Assembly (NCBI GenBank): GCA_004431415.1
Contig: QPMI01000068.1
Coordinates: 124,001 to 188,000 of the forward strand
From: Cyanophora paradoxa
Lineage: Eukaryota > Glaucocystophyceae > Cyanophorales > Cyanophoraceae
Direction: 5' to 3'
DNA length: 64,000 bases
The first letter of the stretch is position 1; every line of letters starts with the position of its first letter. A program made the translations under genes and the position numbers. Below are positions 20,183 to 29,591 of the stretch, piece by piece. The notes under the pieces were generated by a model. That model did not search any database and was not told the origin of the DNA. It saw nothing but the letters and a program-made list of their open reading frames with translations.

Positions 20183-21193
20183 TTATCCAAAATTGCAAAT
20201 CACCGGATAATTTGGGTGAGTTTCTCTCATTCTCATTTTGAAATACTCATAAATAGGATCACCGGCGGGTTCTTCACCATATCGGATCTCGAAAGTTAAA
20301 TGGACAGGTTGCCCCTCGAAATCAATTAATTCGTTTTGAGCATTCACAATTTCTACGGACATTTGAGAGATTGCGAATGGTTTCCCGTAATACTTGTATA
20401 ACGGGTTTGCTTCTGTTGAATTATAAACAACGTGTTCCGCAAAGTCTTTATCTTGCACCACGAGTTTATGGAAGTATCCAGATAGGAGACCATCGGCACA
20501 TTGAACGAGGTCACCCAGTTCTTTTACTCTTACGAATAATACATTATCTTTGCAACTCTCAGTAGGGAATGTCGAGATGATACCATGAACATTAGCACCT
20601 GTAAAGATAGGATCATATTCAGTTGAGTAAATGTTAGATTTGATAAATCGGTTACCGGCTCTTCCGGCATCGAGACCAAGCATACGACCGTGTCGGTTTG
20701 ATTTTTCAGCCATCGAACTAGAAGGATCCTTAGCAGTTGTGAATGCTATGTAAAATTCATGAGGAGCATAGAATATTACGTGTTTCTCTACGGTATCCCA
20801 TTTACACCTTATTTGAGGATCAGGTGTTAAACCAGCAAACCGAGTATTAATACGGTTTACTAATTCCTGATGCGTATTAATTACTAAGCTTCCGCTACTT
20901 TGACCGGGACGAATTGAGCGCCAAACATCAAAACCGGGAGCGGGAGCATTGGTAGAGTTGATCGCTGAATTAGCGATACTAAAATTAATAGTGAAAGAAT
21001 CAGTAACTGTGACATCTCCGGGGACACTTTCATCGCTGATAAGAGGAATGGAGTTATAGAATTCCGCCGAAACAAGTCGGACAGCTCTTACATTCTCATA
21101 CATCTTTGGTAATTCAGCGATAAACTTAGACGTCGGCGCATCGAGATTAGGAGCCTGTCTAAATGATGAAACTTCGACATATTCGACCGGCAT
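20183..21193 (-). CDS. 336-residue virion (penton-like) protein, copy A
   Basis: This intact copy starts MPVEYVEVSSFRQAPN and is followed by a segment ending VRAVRLVSAEFYNSIP. That N-terminal layout (short strand, then 'V..VRL.SAE...S') is shared with the divergent 323-residue protein, so the two are likely paralogues. A penton or minor capsid role is inferred from the position beside the capsid gene. Only 29 bases separate its start from the start of the plus-strand gene. Copy A differs from B and D by a His/Asn-type change at the codon near 20887. Confidence 0.7.
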   Translation of the reverse strand: MPVEYVEVSSFRQAPNLDAPTSKFIAELPKMYENVRAVRLVSAEFYNSIPLISDESVPGDVTVTDSFTINFSIANSAINSTNAPAPGFDVWRSIRPGQSSGSLVINTHQELVNRINTRFAGLTPDPQIRCKWDTVEKHVIFYAPHEFYIAFTTAKDPSSSMAEKSNRHGRMLGLDAGRAGNRFIKSNIYSTEYDPIFTGANVHGIISTFPTESCKDNVLFVRVKELGDLVQCADGLLSGYFHKLVVQDKDFAEHVVYNSTEANPLYKYYGKPFAISQMSVEIVNAQNELIDFEGQPVHLTFEIRYGEEPAGDPIYEYFKMRMRETHPNYPVICNFG

Positions 21194-21222
21194 GTTTCTT
21201 TAATCTATATTCATATAATAAA

Positions 21223-21864
21223 ATGATTCGTCTTATCAATGTCGATAGTAGAGATCGACAACAAGGACAAAAAGAAAACTCTTATAGGGTTGCACTCACA
21301 AGACCAATAACCAAACCACGGCAATGTCGCGTTTTGTATGCTGAGATTCCGAACAGTATATATAATTCAATAGGAACCGATTATATAACGATTCGTTATA
21401 ATATCGATGGTGTTTATATAAATCAGCAACTGTTTCCATTACCGAGTGGTTACATAAATCAAGGACACTTTGGCGTGACACAACCATATAATTATGGTTT
21501 GAACTTTGCGGTTACTGAGAATATATTATTTAAGATCTACTACAATCCGACGACATACAAATTAGAGTTTTATAGTAATTTCGCTTTTGAACTCATCGCC
21601 GGAAATAATAGGATAGCTAAGTTATTGGGTCTCAGTGCAACAACATTATTAGGTAGCGCAGGACAGATAATAGATAATAATAGGTCTTTTAGGGTTGTCA
21701 TTTTTTGGCGACCGGACAAGCTCTTGTCTACGTTTTTCTATCGCAGATGCAACGGCGTAAATCTGACGTTTCGCTTAAATAATATTATAGACTTCTTCGA
21801 GCATTTTCCGATACTTATTACAAATATTTTAATTACCGCGATGTTCAAACGCTTGTCTTCGTAA
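21223..21864 (+). pseudogene. 323-residue virion protein, copy A, truncated at duplication junction
   Basis: The frame starts MIRLINVDSRDRQQ at 21223 and follows the intact gene (26215-27126) for about 155 residues, to DNNRS. At 21686-21689 it crosses into sequence antisense to the AT-hook region, and the last ~58 codons are out-of-context. A truncated protein could be made but would lack the C-terminal half. Confidence 0.85.
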
Positions 21865-22076
21865 ATCATCACTTTGATCGACAGAAAACCGGCGACCATT
21901 TGTAGCGGGTTCTGAATGTGTGGAATCTACCGAATGTCTCCGGACTCTCTACCTTCCGTTACATTATCTTCGGTATCTGAAAAACCAAGTTCTACGGTTG
22001 TATCACAGCATCCGCTGTGACAATTGCTTACAATGTGCAGGTTAAACATCTCTATGATCTTTTGGAGAAAGTCCAT
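21829..22076 (-). pseudogene. 82-residue RRxSVD protein, copy B (frameshifted)
   Basis: One G is missing in a G run near 21940 (CTCCGGACTC here, CTCCGGGACTC in A and D), which breaks the frame in the middle. Confidence 0.7.
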
Positions 22077-22103
22077 CGAGAATCCTTTATTAATCAGATA
22101 TAT

Positions 22104-22834
22104 TTAAAGCCAAACTCTCCGCTTGTATACTGTTGGTGCTACGGCTTTCTCTACTTCCGCTTTGGTAGCGCCAGGCTCTATGGTTCCCTTCTTTTTGGTA
22201 TTCATTTCATCCACCGCTTGCTCATCTATTTGTGTCTCTTTCTTCCGAATAAATTGAGTATCAGGAAGTCCCGTAATACCCATTCGGAAAACCTCTTTAC
22301 GTAACATCTCCTTCATTTTAGCGCGTTCTTTCTTCTCCATTACATACTGTTCCAGCGCACTCGACTTAGCTTCGAGATCACGTAGTTTAGCGGTCATTGT
22401 GTCCCATTCAGCCTTTGGCATTCGGTGGACGTTTTGAGTCGGAGCGACTTTATAAGTTACTTCTCCCGCCATCGATTGTATAACCTTGTCTGATTCTTTC
22501 GAAACACCTTGACCTTTGCAGGCAAGTGCAAGATCTTGTAGACCAAGACCGCGATCATCGGCGGCACCGATAATACGACGCGCACCCTCACCGACCGCCT
22601 TCATCTTCGATGCATCCGGTGATACATTGAGTGTTTCACTTGTCGATGCTTGCGGTGCTTTGTCCGCCGGCGATTCTTCATAAGCAGCATTTAAAGGATC
22701 TTCTTCGGGTTGCGATGGTTTCACTTGATTAACTCCGTCAAATTTCATAGGTGTAGTATTAAGTGATCCGTAACTTTCACCACCGGAATATGAAATAGCC
22801 CCAGCGGGACACCTACTTTACGTTTTGGCGGCAT
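22104..22834 (-). pseudogene. 243-residue charged protein, copy B (frameshifted near start)
   Basis: A G is missing in the run near 22805 (AGCGGGACA here, AGCGGGGACA elsewhere). The first ~10 codons are therefore out of frame, and the frame reopens at MKFDGVNQ. Confidence 0.7.
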
Positions 22835-22862
22835 TGTATCTTTAACTATATGGAAGATATTT

Positions 22863-23645
22863 TTAAAGTCCTCTCTTATATCGCATCAATTTATTCGAAT
22901 GAACAGCGCTTTTAATCTCTTTTGGCGCTTCCTCCTTCTCGGGCGGTTTTAATTCGTCTTCTTTCTTTTTAGGTTTGCGATGGAACCGTGGGAATCCAAA
23001 GTTTTTAACGAGATCCGCTTTATCTACATAATACTTTACCGAATAATCAGCGGATGACCAAATGAGAAACTGATATGAATGAACGTATTCCTCAAACATC
23101 TTATAAAAAGCGTCTTTATCACGCATTATATTGTATTCTTCCTCAATTGCTTCAAGTTCTTTTCGATTAGCGGCGCTAAGAAACATTGCATAATCCGAAT
23201 TAACGCGAATAGTGGAAGAAACCTTACGCAGTTTCTGAGTTATGCAGATGCAGGACACCATACTATGGCGTCCACGCGAATATACAGAGCCAATTATTTT
23301 ATCACGGGTTAGGTCTACTAACTCATTATCTATCAAATCATCCAGGATAATACACAATTGGTTAACGGGTTCCCCTTTCTCTATTTTCTCTTGTCTTTCA
23401 TCGAGAAGTTTAGCGATGTAAGGCGCATCCCATTTACCGAGCTGTAATGTAGCGACATTATCCCAGAAATGATTAAAGCTAGTTCCACTTATAACTAAAA
23501 CTACATCTAACCTTTTAGCATCGTGTAACTGTTTTAACCAATACTTTACCGCTTCCGACTTACCAGTAGCCGATTTTCCGATTGCAAGGACGCGAAAAGG
23601 TGGTTTTATCATTTCAGCGGCATTAAACTCTTCTAAATCCGCCAT
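22863..23645 (-). CDS. A32-type DNA packaging ATPase, copy B
   Basis: Starting at MADLEEFNAAEMIKPP (23645), the protein has 260 residues. Walker A is GKSATGKS (23-30), Walker B is CIILDDLID (98-106), and RGRHSMVSCICITQ follows (124-137), the conserved segment of the FtsK/HerA-like A32 family. These ATPases pump genomes into preformed capsids in PLVs, virophages and large DNA viruses. An upstream Met (23717) would add 24 hydrophobic residues but lies in an AT-rich leader. The C-terminus is Lys/Glu-rich and ends MRYKRGL. The capsid gene precedes it on the same strand, about 80 bases away. It differs from A and D by one T-to-C change near 23512. Confidence 0.9.
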   Translation of the reverse strand: MADLEEFNAAEMIKPPFRVLAIGKSATGKSEAVKYWLKQLHDAKRLDVVLVISGTSFNHFWDNVATLQLGKWDAPYIAKLLDERQEKIEKGEPVNQLCIILDDLIDNELVDLTRDKIIGSVYSRGRHSMVSCICITQKLRKVSSTIRVNSDYAMFLSAANRKELEAIEEEYNIMRDKDAFYKMFEEYVHSYQFLIWSSADYSVKYYVDKADLVKNFGFPRFHRKPKKKEDELKPPEKEEAPKEIKSAVHSNKLMRYKRGL

Positions 23646-23727
23646 GGTGTTGTAGATCTTCTTAATAAAGATAGATAAAAATAACGAAATATGACTAAAT
23701 AATGGTAACAAACACATACACTGTTTA

Positions 23728-25123
23728 TTAGAGATTGACTCGCCTTAATCCGTCGCGGTCCGCTATGAGCATCGTGTGCATGAGAGCGCGCACGTTAACA
23801 GTAAGGCGCATGTTTTGTGGGACGTAGAGGGTTAGGAAACTTGATGAGGAGTTAGTTAGATCGACATAACCACTTTGGGCGATGTTACGAATCGCCTTCT
23901 CTCCGTCCAGACAGAAAGGCAGACCGGACAGGACATAGCGGTTAGCTTCCTTGTCCATGTTAGAACACTTGAATGCATCGGCGATGAGTTCCGCACCTTT
24001 GAGGAGTGGGATAGGCTCCGTGGAATAAAGACGCTGTCCGTTAATCTCCACCGTGTATGTGATATCCTTCGAGTCCGCATATGTTTTAAGGACACTGTGG
24101 GAGCCGCTGTTATCCTGACCAGTTTTAAGGTAATCACGAACCGAGAATAGAAGAGCGAAAGCAAGCCCCGACATTTGGCTAATGTTAATACGGTTAGGTT
24201 GGTTATTGCCGTTGGCGGCAACATCGAAAGCATCGACGTAGCCGATGTCGATAGCCGGAATCGCAATACCAGTAGTCTTAACCTTTTCAATGACCGTAGC
24301 AAACAGCTCATCGGAAACATTGACGGCATGCATGTAAAGGCGTGGGTTGGTGATCATAATAGTATCCACAGGTGCAGATGATGGAATGGACAGACCGGTA
24401 ATGGTTCCAGTTGTGATGTTTTGACCAACATTGGCAAGAGTTACACCGGTGGCGCTTCCGAGACCATCATTAGCGGTTTGATCGGCAGCAGCTCCGACAA
24501 CCGGAAGAGCGCGACCACCATAAGAAGTCTCAATGAATCCACCCTTAGCGGGGTCACGGAACCATGCGGTAACTACCATTTCCCCTGAGAGCGCGCCAAG
24601 GGGTAGATAGCTATTTAACCACGGCACCGGGATTTCCACAAAGAATGATCCACCAAGTCGGTTAGTTCCGTGTTGTGGGATGCCGTGTAGGAAGCCAGCC
24701 GAACGTTTCTTTTTCGCTAGCTGATCCTCCGAATAGTAAACCAGAGGGAAGTGAGCGAGGAAATCAGAAGGCACAGTGAAAAGGTAAGAGCCATACGAGA
24801 TTTCGAGACGCTCTACGAGAGCGCCGACGGGCGGACATAACCATTACGAACCAAATCGGTATCACCGATGAAACCCGCAATTTCGCTAAGATCAAAAGCG
24901 AGTTCCAGCTTACCGATAAAGTTGTAACGTGGGAGTTTGAAACTTACTCGTTGCGCAGCGTTGTTAGGGAAGGTTGTCGATGGGCTAACAGTAACGAGAA
25001 CGGGTTTAGTCTTCGATTCCAGACCAAGCATAAGCGAGTTATCGAGGAAGAACGCCTTCGCCTCTTCGGGGTGGTTAGCGCCTCTTTGAGGGAAAGACGT
25101 TGGAGGGTTGTTGTGACGTCCAT
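23728..25123 (-). pseudogene. major capsid protein, copy B (frameshifted)
   Basis: One G is missing near 24830 (GACGGGCGG here, GACGGGGCGG elsewhere) and one near 25072, so the N-terminal third falls in separate frames. The C-terminal 348 codons are intact, including the end that is damaged in copy A. Confidence 0.85.
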
Positions 25124-25174
25124 GTTTTCTCTTTTACAATAATAAAATATAAAAATTCTGTGAATGATCCTTAA

Positions 25175-26185
25175 TTATCCAAAATTGCAAATCACCGGAT
25201 AATTTGGGTGAGTTTCTCTCATTCTCATTTTGAAATACTCATAAATAGGATCACCGGCGGGTTCTTCACCATATCGGATCTCGAAAGTTAAATGGACAGG
25301 TTGCCCCTCGAAATCAATTAATTCGTTTTGAGCATTCACAATTTCTACGGACATTTGAGAGATTGCGAATGGTTTCCCGTAATACTTGTATAACGGGTTT
25401 GCTTCTGTTGAATTATAAACAACGTGTTCCGCAAAGTCTTTATCTTGCACCACGAGTTTATGGAAGTATCCAGATAGGAGACCATCGGCACATTGAACGA
25501 GGTCACCCAGTTCTTTTACTCTTACGAATAATACATTATCTTTGCAACTCTCAGTAGGGAATGTCGAGATGATACCATGAACATTAGCACCTGTAAAGAT
25601 AGGATCATATTCAGTTGAGTAAATATTAGATTTGATAAATCGGTTACCGGCTCTTCCGGCATCGAGACCAAGCATACGACCGTGTCGGTTTGATTTTTCA
25701 GCCATCGAACTAGAAGGATCCTTAGCAGTTGTGAATGCTATGTAAAATTCATGAGGAGCATAGAATATTACGTGTTTCTCTACGGTATCCCATTTACACC
25801 TTATTTGAGGATCAGGTGTTAAACCAGCAAACCGAGTATTAATACGGTTTACTAATTCCTGATGCGTATGAATTACTAAGCTTCCGCTACTTTGACCGGG
25901 ACGAATTGAGCGCCAAACATCAAAACCGGGAGCGGGAGCATTGGTAGAGTTGATCGCTGAATTAGCGATACTAAAATTAATAGTGAAAGAATCAGTAACT
26001 GTGACATCTCCGGGGACACTTTCATCGCTGATAAGAGGAATGGAGTTATAGAATTCCGCCGAAACAAGTCGGACAGCTCTTACATTCTCATACATCTTTG
26101 GTAATTCAGCGATAAACTTAGACGTCGGCGCATCGAGATTAGGAGCCTGTCTAAATGATGAAACTTCGACATATTCGACCGGCAT
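25175..26185 (-). CDS. 336-residue virion (penton-like) protein, copy B
   Basis: Intact and the same length as copies A and D. It matches D more closely than A (for example the T/G difference near 25867), which supports derivation of D from B. See copy A for the layout and paralogy. Confidence 0.7.
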   Translation of the reverse strand: MPVEYVEVSSFRQAPNLDAPTSKFIAELPKMYENVRAVRLVSAEFYNSIPLISDESVPGDVTVTDSFTINFSIANSAINSTNAPAPGFDVWRSIRPGQSSGSLVIHTHQELVNRINTRFAGLTPDPQIRCKWDTVEKHVIFYAPHEFYIAFTTAKDPSSSMAEKSNRHGRMLGLDAGRAGNRFIKSNIYSTEYDPIFTGANVHGIISTFPTESCKDNVLFVRVKELGDLVQCADGLLSGYFHKLVVQDKDFAEHVVYNSTEANPLYKYYGKPFAISQMSVEIVNAQNELIDFEGQPVHLTFEIRYGEEPAGDPIYEYFKMRMRETHPNYPVICNFG

Positions 26186-26214
26186 GTTTCTTTAATCTAT
26201 ATTCATATAATAAA
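26186..26214. promoter_or_regulatory. 29-bp divergent promoter between the two virion genes
   Basis: The only sequence between the minus-strand start at 26185 and the plus-strand start at 26215 is GTTTCTTTAATCTATATTCA plus TATAATAAA. On the minus strand it reads ATATAGATTAAAGAAAC before ATG. A similar ATATAGTTAAAGATACA lies before the 243-residue gene, and GATATAGAGGGTTAAGAAAG lies upstream of the 235-residue gene. A shared late-promoter motif is inferred. Confidence 0.45.
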
Positions 26215-27126
26215 ATGATTCGTCTTATCAATGTCGATAGTAGAGATCGACAACAAGGACAAAAAGAAAACTCTTATAGGGTTGCACTCACAAGACCAAT
26301 AACCAAACCACGGCAATGTCGCGTTTTGTATGCTGAGATTCCGAACAGTATATATAATTCAATAGGAACCGATTATATAACGATTCGTTATAATATCGAT
26401 GGTGTTTATATAAATCAGCAACTGTTTCCATTACCGAGTGGTTACATAAATCAAGGACACTTTGGCGTGACACAACCATATAATTATGGTTTGAACTTTG
26501 CGGTTACTGAGAATATATTATTTAAGATCTACTACAATCCGACGACATACAAATTAGAGTTTTATAGTAATTTCGCTTTTGAACTCATCGCCGGAAATAA
26601 TAGGATAGCTAAGTTATTGGGTCTCAGTGCAACAACATTATTAGGTAGCGCAGGACAGATAATAGATAATAATAGGTCTTTATATGCTCCCGAAAATATC
26701 TTATTTTACGCGGGGACTCCGATAACACCAGATCACCCACAGTGGGGGATAACATTCGAGGGAGCGGAGTTAGTAGCGGCACCGATGGCTTTTAAAGCGG
26801 TTAGTCCAAAGATGGCGGACATGAACGCTGAACAATACATTTATATGCACATTAAAGAAATTGCCACATTTGCTTCGAACCATCATGTAGTTCCGAAATC
26901 GCAACCACAGAACCAAGGCGCAATTTTGCGTTTACAATTAAGTCAGGACATCGGAAAGTATATATACCATAGCGGAGAGCATGGCGAATACATAAAAATA
27001 AACGATCGTAATTTGGTGATTAATGAGTTAACGGTAGAATTTCGTGATTATTACGGTGATCTTGTTGATATGAACGGAATCGATAATTCGTTTGAGTTGG
27101 AGTTTTTAGCGTTAGGTATTGATTAG
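26215..27126 (+). CDS. virion protein with N-terminal DSRDR motif, intact copy B
   Basis: From MIRLINVDSRDRQQ the product is 303 residues. A longer start at 26155 would overlap the divergent gene and is less likely. The N-terminus (a strand, DSRDR, then CRVLYAEIPNSIYNS) is a pattern seen in minor capsid or penton-type proteins of PLV-like viruses, and it parallels the 336-residue protein (VRLVSAEFYNSIP). The rest is beta-rich with many Tyr, Asn and Ile residues, as in jelly-roll proteins. It is the only plus-strand gene in the block. Its TAG overlaps the stop of the convergent 235-residue gene. This is the sole fully intact copy. Confidence 0.7.
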   Translation: MIRLINVDSRDRQQGQKENSYRVALTRPITKPRQCRVLYAEIPNSIYNSIGTDYITIRYNIDGVYINQQLFPLPSGYINQGHFGVTQPYNYGLNFAVTENILFKIYYNPTTYKLEFYSNFAFELIAGNNRIAKLLGLSATTLLGSAGQIIDNNRSLYAPENILFYAGTPITPDHPQWGITFEGAELVAAPMAFKAVSPKMADMNAEQYIYMHIKEIATFASNHHVVPKSQPQNQGAILRLQLSQDIGKYIYHSGEHGEYIKINDRNLVINELTVEFRDYYGDLVDMNGIDNSFELEFLALGID

Positions 27127-27830
27127 TCTTCTTTGTCATCGGTGAATGGGTCATGATCACCGAATATATCCACAAGTATTATATTATTATCATTTAGATC
27201 GGCTATATACCATCCTGTTTCTTTTGTCCAAATTGCACCATGTTTATGTAGCAATTTACGGAGACTTTTACGGCTTCTGATGACTAAACCGAATTCTTCG
27301 AATTTATCATGAACACTTGAAAGATCACGTTTAGGCACGTTTAGATAAACCCGACGGTCTAACTTTTCTCTTTCCAGCCGATGTGCAATATAATCAATTT
27401 CATGCCTTACACGAACCAGAAGAAAACATAATTCGTTTTGTAGCTCGATTTCATCATTGAAAACCTCCGTTAAATCCAAGATTTTGCGATAATGTGCAAT
27501 GTTAACCCTTTCATCCTCTTCTATTTCATCATCATCCATACGACAAAACCTATTATCATAGGTATGAACATATACTTCTTTGGTATTTGACGGATAGTAA
27601 CCAATAGATGAGATATGAGTAAGTTTAAGATCATCACCGAATCCATGCCGTCCGACTTGAATAGCATGACTAACTATATGCATTTGATCAAGATGAAACT
27701 TATCTATTTTAAGAATTTCTGAAAAAGCCGGGTTTCCTTCTATTTTAATATCGAAAACACGCCCTCTTATGTCATCAGCATCTCTAATAATACGTCTCGT
27801 TCCATCAGGTGCAATTTCGACGCGAGCCAT
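27123..27830 (-). CDS. 235-residue acidic hypothetical protein, copy B
   Basis: The product starts MARVEIAPDGTRRIIRDADD and ends in an acidic tail (HDPFTDDKED). The middle is a helical, charged region (HYRKILDLTEVFNDEIEL, then HEIDYIAHRLEREKLDRR), then a compact end, GAIWTKETGWYIADL. No catalytic motif or membrane segment is seen. It is the most upstream gene of the minus-strand block, facing the long intergenic region, so it may be an early or regulatory gene. Copy D encodes the same protein. Confidence 0.65.
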   Translation of the reverse strand: MARVEIAPDGTRRIIRDADDIRGRVFDIKIEGNPAFSEILKIDKFHLDQMHIVSHAIQVGRHGFGDDLKLTHISSIGYYPSNTKEVYVHTYDNRFCRMDDDEIEEDERVNIAHYRKILDLTEVFNDEIELQNELCFLLVRVRHEIDYIAHRLEREKLDRRVYLNVPKRDLSSVHDKFEEFGLVIRSRKSLRKLLHKHGAIWTKETGWYIADLNDNNIILVDIFGDHDPFTDDKED

Positions 27831-28306
27831 CGTTACTTATCTCTTACACAGAAAATATTTTTCTTTCTTAACCCTCTATATCACAACTTCCTTAAATCAA
27901 TTTGTGTAGCTCACGGGGCTTTCATTTTTCGCACGATATACAGTGAGACTTTCATTTTTACTGTCGATAAAATCAGGTTACCTGAGTGTTAAACGTCAAG
28001 GTTTTCGCAAAATATGAAAAAGTTAACGATAGAACAGACAGTAAAACAGGTTGCTGTAAGTGTTTATTGATGAACAACAAAACAATTATTTGTAAATACT
28101 CAATAAACTGATTTACTGTTATATTTAAAGATCTCTTCTTGTAGCGGAGCGAAAGAAATGTAATATATCATCGTTAATAGAAGAGAGGATAATAGGTATC
28201 TTTGGTGGATCTCCACATACGGAGAGACATAAAGTATCGAGATTTCCGACACGGTAATAAGTGGTAAAAGAAGATGTAACAGGTTAATTAATTGTGATTC
28301 AGTGTA
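27831..28306. other. intergenic region with candidate regulatory repeats, copy B
   Basis: No gene is seen in ~480 bases. Two CTTTCATTTTT words lie near 27918 and 27948, and TGTAACAGGTTAATTAATTG near 28275 leads into the palindromic element. The same region follows copy D (35321-35796). Confidence 0.55.
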
Positions 28307-28379
28307 GTGTAACAGGTGTAACAGGTTCTCCCCAAAGTTCCAAGCCGCCGACCTCCTCCTAGGGGAAAGTTTGGGATGA
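28307..28379. repeat. palindromic TGTAACA element, truncated copy
   Basis: This starts GTGTAACAGGTGTAACAGG and follows the complete element (35797-35889) to GGGATGA, then breaks. The right arm with GTTACACC units is missing. Three filler bases (28380-28382) join it to the middle of a virion gene. Confidence 0.85.
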
Positions 28380-28382
28380 CAT

Positions 28383-28680
28383 TACTTTGACCGGGACGAA
28401 TTGAGCGCCAAACATCAAAACCGGGAGCGGGAGCATTGGTAGAGTTGATCGCTGAATTAGCGATACTAAAATTAATAGTGAAAGAATCAGTAACTGTGAC
28501 ATCTCCGGGGACACTTTCATCGCTGATAAGAGGAATGGAGTTATAGAATTCCGCCGAAACAAGTCGGACAGCTCTTACATTCTCATACATCTTTGGTAAT
28601 TCAGCGATAAACTTAGACGTCGGCGCATCGAGATTAGGAGCCTGTCTAAATGATGAAACTTCGACATATTCGACCGGCAT
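28383..28680 (-). pseudogene. 336-residue virion protein, copy C, 3' truncated
   Basis: The first ~99 codons (MPVEYVEV… to the segment RSIRPGQS) match the intact gene. The rest was lost at the duplication junction, and the frame runs on into the palindromic element before stopping at 28288. Confidence 0.85.
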
Positions 28681-29176
28681 GTTTCTTTAATCTATATTCA
28701 TATAATAAAATGATTCGTCTTATCAATGTCGATAGTAGAGATCGACAACAAGGACAAAAAGAAAACTCTTATAGGGTTGCACTCACAAGACCAATAACCA
28801 AACCACGGCAATGTCGCGTTTTGTATGCTGAGATTCCGAACAGTATATATAATTCAATAGGAACCGATTATATAACGATTCGTTATAATATCGATGGTGT
28901 TTATATAAATCAGCAACTGTTTCCATTACCGAGTGGTTACATAAATCAAGGACACTTTGGCGTGACACAACCATATAATTATGGTTTGAACTTTGCGGTT
29001 ACTGAGAATATATTATTTAAGATCTACTACAATCCGACGACATACAAATTAGAGTTTTATAGTAATTTCGCTTTTGAACTCATCGCCGGAAATAATAGGA
29101 TAGCTAAGTTATTGGGTCTCAGTGCAACAACATTATTAGGTAGCGCAGGACAGATAATAGATAATAATAGGTCTTT
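28383..29176. repeat. morphogenesis block copy C (partial, 0.8 kb)
   Basis: This piece contains only the 5' halves of the two divergent virion genes and ends at the same CTTT junction seen at 21686. It corresponds exactly to the right end of copy A, carried along by the second duplication. Confidence 0.9.
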
Positions 29177-29351
29177 TAGGGTTGTCATTTTTTGGCGACC
29201 GGACAAGCTCTTGTCTACGTTTTTCTATCGCAGATGCAACGGCGTAAATCTGACGTTTCGCTTAAATAATATTATAGACTTCTTCGAGCATTTTCCGATA
29301 CTTATTACAAATATTTTAATTACCGCGATGTTCAAACGCTTGTCTTCGTAA
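28710..29351 (+). pseudogene. 323-residue virion protein, copy C, truncated at junction
   Basis: Identical in structure to the truncated copy at 21223-21864, including the fusion to antisense sequence after DNNRS. It is the duplicate of that truncated gene. Confidence 0.85.
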
Positions 29352-29564
29352 ATCATCACTTTGATCGACAGAAAACCGGCGACCATTTGTAGCGGGTTCT
29401 GAATGTGTGGAATCTACCGAATGTCTCCGGGACTCTCTACCTTCCGTTACATTATCTTCGGTATCTGAAAAACCAAGTTCTACGGTTGTATCACAGCATC
29501 CGCTGTGACAATTGCTTACAATGTGCAGGTTAAACATCTCTATGATCTTTTGGAGAAAGTCCAT
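29316..29564 (-). CDS. 82-residue RRxSVD protein, copy D
   Basis: Intact and identical in residues to copy A. See that entry for the CHSGCC cluster and the paired RRHSVD/RRFSVD motifs. Confidence 0.55.
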   Translation of the reverse strand: MDFLQKIIEMFNLHIVSNCHSGCCDTTVELGFSDTEDNVTEGRESRRHSVDSTHSEPATNGRRFSVDQSDDLRRQAFEHRGN

Positions 29565-29591
29565 CGAGAATCCTTTATTAATCAGATATAT

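Larger units (their letters stand above)
16694..21689. repeat. morphogenesis block copy A (partial)
   Basis: This ~5.0-kb unit runs from the first codons of the AT-hook gene to the middle of the 323-residue virion gene. It ends at a junction sharing the 4-base overlap CTTT. It is almost identical to the matching parts of copies B and D, apart from a few substitutions (for example near 20634 and 20887) and one-base indels. Confidence 0.9.
21686..28379. repeat. morphogenesis block copy B (complete)
   Basis: This copy carries the whole block from the 82-residue gene through the 235-residue gene, plus the ~550-bp intergenic region and a truncated palindromic element. It begins at the CTTT junction and ends at 28379, inside the palindrome (…GGGATGA). 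Confidence 0.9.
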
